Shown piece by piece: positions 1 through 5,256 of a stretch of DNA of 16,901 nucleotides (the first letter of the stretch is position 1; each line of letters begins with the position of its first letter). The translations under genes and the position numbers were made by a program. A model generated the notes under the pieces. That model had not been told where the DNA came from. It worked only from the letters and a program-made list of their open reading frames with translations, and ran no database searches. The DNA is from Kiritimatiellia bacterium (GTDB lineage: Bacteria > Verrucomicrobiota > Kiritimatiellia > RFP12 > UBA1067), in contig JAGDAE010000135.1 of NCBI GenBank assembly GCA_017959645.1, positions 1 to 16,901 of the forward strand, given 5' to 3'.

Positions 1-177
1 CGTCCCGGCCGTCACGCGGCGCATCTCGACCGCCTCGCGGACGATTTCGCCGCGCGAGGCGTGCTTCACGCGCAGCTGGACAATCCCGACCCCGGCGCGA
101 ACCGCCGCCTCGGCGCAGGCGGCATAGCCGGCGACGGGATCGGTCATCACCAGGTAGAGTCCGAAATCGAACATCAT
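1..177 (-). CDS. thiE: Thiamine-phosphate synthase ThiE (N-terminal part, runs off window)
   Basis: Only the first 59 codons are visible; the gene continues beyond base 1. ThiE joins HMP-pyrophosphate to the thiazole phosphate to give thiamin phosphate in the cytosol. The translated start has the family's first strand, LYLVMTDP (residues 7-14), then an AEAAVRAGVGIVQLR segment ending in QLRVK, which matches the conserved QLR-x-K substrate loop of ThiE. The ATG at 177-175 overlaps the thi4 stop as ATGA, so translation is probably coupled. A second ATG lies directly after it at 174. A weak purine-rich AAGGAAG lies about 13 bases upstream. Identity rests on the short N-terminus and on its place as last visible gene of a thiamin operon. 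The TIM-barrel paralogue TenI is the main alternative, but it would be less expected with no other ThiE in view. Confidence 0.85.
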   Translation of the reverse strand, partial: MMFDFGLYLVMTDPVAGYAACAEAAVRAGVGIVQLRVKHASRGEIVREAVEMRRVTAGT

Positions 178-953
178 TTCGAGAGGTCTTCCTTCACGAT
201 CGCGGCGATTTTGCGTCCGCTCTTGAACATTCCGCCGAAGATCGGTCCCATTCTGAAGCCGCCCTGCACGTTGTTCGCCGCCATGCCCGAGGCGTAAAGC
301 CCGGGATAGAGCTTCTTGGTGTTCTCGACCGTGGTGCGCTCGCCGTCTTCCATCCACATCGGTTTTTCGCCGAGGATGCCGCCGGTCGGGGAATCGATCT
401 TGACGCCGGCCTTTTCGACCGCCTTTTTGATTATTTCGCTCGGGTGGCCGGTGCCGTCTATCAGCGCGCGGGTGGTGACCACGATTGGGTCGACGTGCAT
501 TTCGAGCCGCGCGACCGGATTCCAGTTGATCACCACTCCGCACACGACGCCGTCATGGATGACGATATCCTCGACTTTGACGGCATTGAAGATCGTCGCG
601 CCCGCCTTGCGCGCGCCGAAGATCAGGCCGGACGCCATTTCGACCGAATCGACCGTATGGTAGCGCTCGTCGATCGCGACGGTCGATATGCCGAATTCGT
701 GCAGAATTTCGGCCGCGTCGTTCTGCACGACGACCTCGTTCATGAGCATCCCGCCGCCCCACGTTCCGCCGCCGGGCGCGAGTTTCGATTCGAACATCGC
801 GACCTTGAAGCCGGCGAGCGCGAGATCGCGCGCCGCCACCAGCCCCGAGGGTCCCGCGCCGACGATCGCCACGTCGACCGCGAGATTGCGCTCGAGTTTC
901 TTGAAATAGCTCCGCACGATGGCGCCGGAGATCGTTTCTTCCATTACTTCCAT
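174..953 (-). CDS. thi4: Thi4-type thiazole synthase, archaeal/sulfide-dependent type
   Basis: This 259-aa cytosolic enzyme makes the thiamin thiazole phosphate from NAD, glycine and a sulfur source. Visible features are the dinucleotide-binding GAGPSG (residues 32-37), the family loop GGGTWGGGML (61-70), IDGTGHPSEI (165-174) and the C-terminal RMGPIFGGM (234-242). In yeast THI4 the sulfur donor is a Cys before M-D-P. Here the same place reads MHVDP, with His153, as in methanogen enzymes that use free sulfide catalytically. The ATG at 953 was chosen because GAAAGGA, overlapping the thiD stop, sits about 9 bases upstream; a longer reading to 1112 would lie inside thiD. The gene begins 13 bp after thiD and ends in an ATGA overlap with thiE. 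Older annotation may call it ribulose-1,5-bisphosphate synthase, a misnomer for this family. Confidence 0.93.
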   Translation of the reverse strand: MEVMEETISGAIVRSYFKKLERNLAVDVAIVGAGPSGLVAARDLALAGFKVAMFESKLAPGGGTWGGGMLMNEVVVQNDAAEILHEFGISTVAIDERYHTVDSVEMASGLIFGARKAGATIFNAVKVEDIVIHDGVVCGVVINWNPVARLEMHVDPIVVTTRALIDGTGHPSEIIKKAVEKAGVKIDSPTGGILGEKPMWMEDGERTTVENTKKLYPGLYASGMAANNVQGGFRMGPIFGGMFKSGRKIAAIVKEDLSK

Positions 954-966
954 TTTGTTTTTCCTT

Positions 967-1764
967 TCAATTGCGGACAAATCCCAATACGCCACAGTCC
1001 CCGCCGGCGGGGAAGGACGCGGCGATCGCCTTGTGCACGTGCTTTTTCGCGCCCACGACCGCCTCGGCCAGCGTGCGCCCGAGCGCGAGCTCGGCCGCCA
1101 GCGCGGCGGCAAGCGTGCAGCCGGTCCCGTGCGTCGAGACCGGGTTTTCGATCCAAGGCAGGCGAAACGAAAAGAACTCGCGCCCGTCGAAAAGCGTATC
1201 CTCGGCCTCGCCGGCGGCGCCGGTCGCGTGCCCGCCCTTCACAAGCACCGCGCAGCCGAATTCGCCGTGCATCCGCTTCGCCGCTTCGCGAACTCCGTCG
1301 CGGTTCTCTATGCGCATGCCCGAAAGAACCTCCGCCTCCGGAATGTTCGGCGTAGCCACCGTCGCCAGCGGCAGCAGCGTCGATTTCAGCGCCTCCACCG
1401 CCTCGCCGCCGGACAGTTTCGCACCGCTCGTCGCAACCATGACCGGATCAACCACTTTGGCGATATCCGGCCATTGCGCGAGTTTCTCCGCCACGGTCTC
1501 GACGACCGCCGCATCCGCGATCATCCCCGTCTTCAACGCCTTTATCTCGTAGACGCCGAGCACCGCGTCCAGCTGCGCCGCCACGAAGCCGGGCGGCACC
1601 GGGTGGACGGCGAAGACCCCGCGCGGATTCTGCGCGGTCAACGCCGCGAACACCGTGCAGCCGTGCAGACCGTAGCTGTGGAACGCGCGCAGATCGGCCT
1701 GCACGCCGGCGTTGCCGCCGGAATCGCTGCCGGCGATCGTGAGGCAGCAGGGTTTGATTTCCAT
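967..1764 (-). CDS. thiD: Hydroxymethylpyrimidine/phosphomethylpyrimidine kinase ThiD
   Basis: This 265-aa kinase of the ribokinase fold phosphorylates HMP and HMP-phosphate to HMP-pyrophosphate, the pyrimidine donor for ThiE. The N-terminus has the ThiD signature TIAGSDSGGNAGVQAD (residues 9-24), followed by ALTAQNPRGV, the KTGMIAD strand and VVDPVMVATSG. The C-terminal anion hole reads STHGTGCT, with Cys216 at the usual catalytic position. Length is normal for a single-domain ThiD, with no fused ThiE or TenA. The start codon overlaps the thiC stop by one base (TGATG), so re-initiation by terminating ribosomes is likely; a modest GGGGAA lies just upstream. The longer open frame to 2106 is not used, because it would sit inside thiC. 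Confidence 0.95.
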   Translation of the reverse strand: MEIKPCCLTIAGSDSGGNAGVQADLRAFHSYGLHGCTVFAALTAQNPRGVFAVHPVPPGFVAAQLDAVLGVYEIKALKTGMIADAAVVETVAEKLAQWPDIAKVVDPVMVATSGAKLSGGEAVEALKSTLLPLATVATPNIPEAEVLSGMRIENRDGVREAAKRMHGEFGCAVLVKGGHATGAAGEAEDTLFDGREFFSFRLPWIENPVSTHGTGCTLAAALAAELALGRTLAEAVVGAKKHVHKAIAASFPAGGDCGVLGFVRN

Positions 1765-3068
1765 CAAGCTTCCCCGTCCGCGAGTTTCTTGATCCTGCGC
1801 GAAGTGCGCACGGCGCAGAACTGCTTTCCGCACATCGAGCAGTGGTCGTCGCCGTGCGCTTCGTCGGTGAACGCGCGCGTCTTGAGCCATCTGGCCTTCG
1901 CCCGTTCCGGGTCGAGGCAGAGGTCGAACTGCCGGTCCCAGTCGAAGGCGGCGCGCGCGCGCGACCTTTCGTCGTCGACGTCGCGAGCCCCTTTGAGTCC
2001 GCGCGCCACGTCGGCGGCGTGCGCGGCGATGCGGTAGGCGTAGCAGCCCGCCCTTACCTCTTCGCCGTCGGGAAGCCCCAGATGCTCGGCCGGCGTCACG
2101 TAGCACAGCAGCGACGCGCCGTACGTCGCCGCCGCCGTCGCGCCGATCGCCGAAACGATGTGGTCGTAGCCGGGGGCGATGTCGGTCGTCACCGGACCGA
2201 GCACGTAGAACGGCGCCTTATTGCACACCTTCTGCTGCCGCTCCATGTTCATCTTTATCTGGTCGAAAGGCACGTGCCCGGGACCTTCCACCATTACCTG
2301 CACCCCGCGCTCGCGGCAGCGGTCGACGAGTTCGCCGAGAACGTCCAGCTCGCCGAACTGCGCCGCGTCCGACGCGTCGGCGAGACAGCCAGGACGAAGC
2401 CCGTCGCCGAGCGAAACGGTAACATCGTGCTCCGCGAGAATGTCCAGAACCTCGTCCCAGCGCGTATAAAGCGGGTTCTCGATCTTGTTGCCCAGCATCC
2501 ATTCGGCCATGATGGAGCCGCCGCGCGAGACGATTCCCATTATCCGCTTCATCGCCGCCGGGATGTGCCCGAGCAGCAGCCCCGCGTGGAGCGTCATGAA
2601 ATCGACCCCCTGCTCGGCCTGCGCGCGGATCACGTCGAGCAGAAACTCCGGCTCCATCTTCGGTATGTCGCCGTCGAGCCGGGAGATGGTCTCGTAGACC
2701 GGCACCGTGCCGAGCGGACGGTCGCTGGCGTCGAGCATCCCCTGGCGTATCGACTTGAGATCGTCGGAGCCGACCGAAAGATCCATCACGAAATCGGCGC
2801 CCGCCTTGAGCGCGATGTCGAGCTTCTCCAGCTCGTCGCCCTTCCCCGAATGAGTGACGCTGCGCCCGAGATTGGCGTTGATCTTCGTCTTGAACATCCG
2901 TCCGACCCCGACAGGATGCGCGTTTTCGTGGTGGATGTTGAGCGGTATCACCGCTTCGCCGGACGCGACCGCGGCGCGGACTTCTTCGGCGGAAATTCCC
3001 TCGTCGGCGGCGACAGTCTCCATCGCCACGGTCACAATGCCCTCGCGGGCAGCCTGCAACTGCGTCAT
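1764..3068 (-). CDS. thiC: Phosphomethylpyrimidine synthase ThiC (short anaerobe-type)
   Basis: ThiC is a radical-SAM enzyme that rearranges aminoimidazole ribotide (AIR) into HMP-phosphate. The 434-aa product lacks the extra N-terminal domain of the roughly 630-aa proteobacterial form and matches the short clostridial type. Visible motifs include NANLGRSVTHSG, SVGSDD, MTLHAGLL, GGSIMAEWML, SLGDGLRPGC, MVEGPGHVPFDQI, GPVTTDIAPGYDHI and the C-terminal [4Fe-4S] motif CX2CX4C (Cys410, Cys413, Cys418). Of two possible ATGs, 3068 gives the family-typical MTQLQAAR and stands 6 bases after AGGAAAGG. The ATG at 3074 would touch that ribosome-binding site directly. It is the first gene of the thiamin operon, behind a TPP riboswitch, and overlaps thiD as TGATG. 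Confidence 0.97.
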   Translation of the reverse strand: MTQLQAAREGIVTVAMETVAADEGISAEEVRAAVASGEAVIPLNIHHENAHPVGVGRMFKTKINANLGRSVTHSGKGDELEKLDIALKAGADFVMDLSVGSDDLKSIRQGMLDASDRPLGTVPVYETISRLDGDIPKMEPEFLLDVIRAQAEQGVDFMTLHAGLLLGHIPAAMKRIMGIVSRGGSIMAEWMLGNKIENPLYTRWDEVLDILAEHDVTVSLGDGLRPGCLADASDAAQFGELDVLGELVDRCRERGVQVMVEGPGHVPFDQIKMNMERQQKVCNKAPFYVLGPVTTDIAPGYDHIVSAIGATAAATYGASLLCYVTPAEHLGLPDGEEVRAGCYAYRIAAHAADVARGLKGARDVDDERSRARAAFDWDRQFDLCLDPERAKARWLKTRAFTDEAHGDDHCSMCGKQFCAVRTSRRIKKLADGEA

Positions 3069-3074
3069 TTGCAT

Positions 3075-3082
3075 CCTTTCCT
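3075..3082 (-). promoter_or_regulatory. thiC Shine-Dalgarno sequence inside the riboswitch P1 stem
   Basis: The sequence AGGAAAGG on the minus strand lies 6 bases before the thiC ATG at 3068 and decides that start. Its GGAAA (3081-3077) is exactly complementary to UUUCC (3157-3153) at the 5' edge of the riboswitch, so the ribosome-binding site should be masked when P1 closes on TPP. Confidence 0.7.
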
Positions 3083-3157
3083 ACGCGGGCATTACCCCGA
3101 TCAGGTTGAACCGGTCTTTTCTCAGCCGCGGCGCACCATGCGCCCAGCACCCGGAAA
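3076..3157 (-). ncRNA. TPP riboswitch (Thi box)
   Basis: Read on the minus strand, the region holds the invariant CTGAGA core (3125-3120) and a string that matches the E. coli thiM element closely: CCTGATC (about 3105-3099), TAATGCC and GCGTAGG (ending near 3080). P1 is UUUCC (3157-3153) with GGAAA (3081-3077). P2 is CCGG (near 3154-3151) with CCGG (3114-3111). P3 is a hairpin GGCGCA/UGCGCC with a 3-nt loop just before CTGAGA. No separate terminator or anti-terminator lies between it and thiC. Because P1 includes the ribosome-binding site, translational control is the simplest reading. Confidence 0.95.
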
Positions 3158-3165
3158 CGGCGCGT

Positions 3166-3195
3166 ATTGTATCAAATTTCCGGCGCTGATTTCAA
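3166..3195 (-). promoter_or_regulatory. Sigma70-type promoter of the thiamin operon
   Basis: On the minus strand, TTGAAA (3195-3190, 5 of 6 to TTGACA) is followed after 18 bases by TACAAT (3171-3166, 5 of 6 to TATAAT). An extended -10 TG lies one base ahead of the hexamer. The expected start is at 3159-3158, one or two bases before riboswitch P1, so the aptamer sits at the very 5' end. The promoter begins 11 bp after the stop of the preceding operon. Confidence 0.75.
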
Positions 3196-3205
3196 CCACA
3201 ATCAG
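3186..3205 (-). other. Small hairpin after the carbohydrate operon, overlapping the -35
   Basis: CTGATT (3205-3200) pairs perfectly with AATCAG (3191-3186) across an 8-base loop. It begins two bases past the last stop codon of the glycan operon and overlaps the thiC -35. There is no following T-tract and the stem is only 6 bp, so it is at best a weak 3'-end structure, not a convincing intrinsic terminator. Confidence 0.3.
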
Positions 3206-3206
3206 A

Positions 3207-5255
3207 CTATTCCCCGCATTCGGCAAGCAGATCGGAACCGGCCAGGGACGGGTCGAAGGGTTTGAAGCCGAGCGCGAACGCCGGAGATTCCGGCTTCAGC
3301 CGGAAATCCCTCGCCGCGACGTCGACAAACAGCGGATCGGCGAAAACGCCGCCGATCTCGCGCTCCGTCGCGACGAAATCATCCCAGCTGCCGTCATCCG
3401 CGCCGTTGTCGCGGCGCATGACGAAGCCGGGTCCGCGCGAGGTGTACCAGAGGTTGCGCGCCCAGACGCCGCCGACGTTCTTCGTCCGCTCGTAAACGAG
3501 ATTCGCCGCCTCCGTGTAGACGACGTTGTTGACGAAATGGGTCGCCGAGGGCATGCCGTCGACCGGCGTGCGCTCGGTCTTCACCGAGCATTCCCGCTCG
3601 TTCAGCGCGAAGATGTTGTTCCTGATCATGTTGTCGACGCCGTAATGCTGGTGGTAGCCGGCGTCGAAGGTGTCGATGCAGAGGTTGTTCTCCATCGTCA
3701 CCTGCTCGCTGCCCTCGTCGTTGTAGAGCGCCCACCCGCCGTAGCGATAGGCCTTGACGTTCCAGATGACGTTGTTCGACACGCACGTCCCGAAGCTCGT
3801 TCCGAGCGTGTAGACGCCGCCCATGTCGCTCATGACGCGCTTTCCGAGGTCGTGGATGCGGTTGAACGAGATCGTGTTGCGCTGGGCCACCGAGCCCGCA
3901 TAGCCCCACGTCCAGCCGACCGACACGCCCGTATAGTACATGTCGTAGATGTCGCAACGAGTTACGGTCGTGTCCGAGCAGTGGGTCAGCGCGACGCCCG
4001 TCCCCTCGGGATTGAAGAGCCCGCCGTGTCTGATGACGCAGTTGGAGATGGTGTTGAAGGCGGTCGATTCCTTCGCGAGCGTCGTGACGATGCGCCGCGA
4101 GAGCGTCTCGCCCTCGGCGACGTAGCCGCGGTCGGCGCCCATCCAGACGCCGCCCGCGCCAAGGTCCTCCATGAGCGTGCCAAGCACTTCGCAGTGCGTG
4201 ACGCCGTTGTCGAAGCGCATCGCGTAGTTGCCCGTGCGGCGGATGGTGCAGCGGTCCCAGACGCAGCGCCGCGCGCCCGCGACGTTCCACGCGCCGTCGC
4301 AGCAGATCGCCGCCTGCTGCATGTTCGATTCGGTGGGGACGCGTCCGCCGCCCGTGGACGCCGAGACCTCGAAGACGAGATTCTCGAACCGGAGATCGCT
4401 TACGTAGACGCCGGCCGACGGATCGCCGGAGATCGCGCAGAGCTGCGACAGCCCCGCCGTCGGCGCGAGCGCCTCGAAACCCTCAAGAGTCTCGCCGTCG
4501 AGCGGACGGTAGCAGACGACGCCGCCCTTGGCGTCGTAGAACCATTCGCCGGGGGCGTCGAAGCCGGCGCGGACGTTCTCGAACGTGAATATCGACTCGC
4601 CGTCCCACTGCATCCACCACGCCCACGGCTGGACCGAAACCGTCGTAACAGTCTTCGCCCCGGCATCGACCGCCCGCAGAATGCGCCGCGAAAAGGCCCA
4701 CTTGTTGCGGACGAGCAGCTGGGCGTTGGCGAGATCCTCAGCATCCATCGCCGCCAGCGCGGCGATCGCGCCGTCGTCGTAGAGGTGCAGCGTCTCCTCG
4801 TAGTACTTGCCCGACGACCCCTCCTTCTCGACGTCGCTGTTGACGCCCGTTTCCGTCGTAAGATACCCCTCGTTCGGGATGCGCGCGCGCTCGGCGCGGC
4901 GTCCGTTCGCATAGAAGGTCTCGAAATGGACTCTCGTTCCGTCGGCGTATTTCGGTATCGGTGCCTCCCACCAGCCCTTGCCGGTATCGGTCCAGCCGGC
5001 GATCGGCGCACCGCCGGAGATCACCGCGCCGTCTTCTCCCCGCCATACGACCGGCGCCTCGGGCGAACCCGAATCGGCCGGCGTGAAGACGAGCGTCTCG
5101 TCGAGAACGTAGCGGCCCTTCCTTACCGTGACCGTCCATGCCGAGACGTCGCCCGCCGCCTTCGCCGCGCGGATCGTCTCCAGCGCCGCCTTCGGCGAAA
5201 GCCCGCCCGGCGAAACGGTGAGAACGGATGCAAAAAACGCGATGTTCGCTATCAT
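3207..5255 (-). CDS. Right-handed parallel beta-helix glycosidase, GH141-like
   Basis: The 682-aa protein has the layout of GH141-type beta-helix enzymes. The N-terminal region reads like this class: a KAALETIRAAKAAG helix, then VTVRKGRYVLDETLVFTPADSG and VISGGAPIAGW (about residues 20-88). A long right-handed helix follows (about 285-640), with short Asn-rich turns such as NTISNCVIRHGG, NNVIWNV, NNLCID and NNIFAL typical of PbH1 repeats. Known GH141 members include an alpha-L-fucosidase acting on rhamnogalacturonan-II (BT1002) and a clostridial xylanase, so the exact activity is open. The start is set by GGAGGG 9 bases upstream; no other in-frame start precedes it nearby. The hydrophobic N-terminus MIANIAFFASVLTV lacks a basic n-region, so export is uncertain. 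It follows the GH2 gene by 1 bp and is last in the operon. Confidence 0.75.
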   Translation of the reverse strand: MIANIAFFASVLTVSPGGLSPKAALETIRAAKAAGDVSAWTVTVRKGRYVLDETLVFTPADSGSPEAPVVWRGEDGAVISGGAPIAGWTDTGKGWWEAPIPKYADGTRVHFETFYANGRRAERARIPNEGYLTTETGVNSDVEKEGSSGKYYEETLHLYDDGAIAALAAMDAEDLANAQLLVRNKWAFSRRILRAVDAGAKTVTTVSVQPWAWWMQWDGESIFTFENVRAGFDAPGEWFYDAKGGVVCYRPLDGETLEGFEALAPTAGLSQLCAISGDPSAGVYVSDLRFENLVFEVSASTGGGRVPTESNMQQAAICCDGAWNVAGARRCVWDRCTIRRTGNYAMRFDNGVTHCEVLGTLMEDLGAGGVWMGADRGYVAEGETLSRRIVTTLAKESTAFNTISNCVIRHGGLFNPEGTGVALTHCSDTTVTRCDIYDMYYTGVSVGWTWGYAGSVAQRNTISFNRIHDLGKRVMSDMGGVYTLGTSFGTCVSNNVIWNVKAYRYGGWALYNDEGSEQVTMENNLCIDTFDAGYHQHYGVDNMIRNNIFALNERECSVKTERTPVDGMPSATHFVNNVVYTEAANLVYERTKNVGGVWARNLWYTSRGPGFVMRRDNGADDGSWDDFVATEREIGGVFADPLFVDVAARDFRLKPESPAFALGFKPFDPSLAGSDLLAECGE

Positions 5256-5256
5256 G

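Noticed and set aside
954..1112. Longer thi4 start at 1112
   Set aside because: The extra 53 residues lie inside thiD in another frame and are Arg-rich. A good ribosome-binding site serves the ATG at 953.
1950..1975. GCGCGCGCGC run as a simple repeat
   Set aside because: It encodes Arg-Ala-Arg-Ala codons in a conserved part of thiC and has no repeat structure beyond that.
3069..3074. thiC start at 3074
   Set aside because: The ATG directly touches AGGAAAGG, leaving no spacing; six bases downstream the ATG at 3068 gives correct spacing and the typical MTQL start.
3186..3205. Intrinsic terminator of the glycan operon
   Set aside because: The stem has only 6 bp and no T-tract, and it overlaps the next promoter. 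I list it as a small hairpin and leave open read-through into the thiamin operon.
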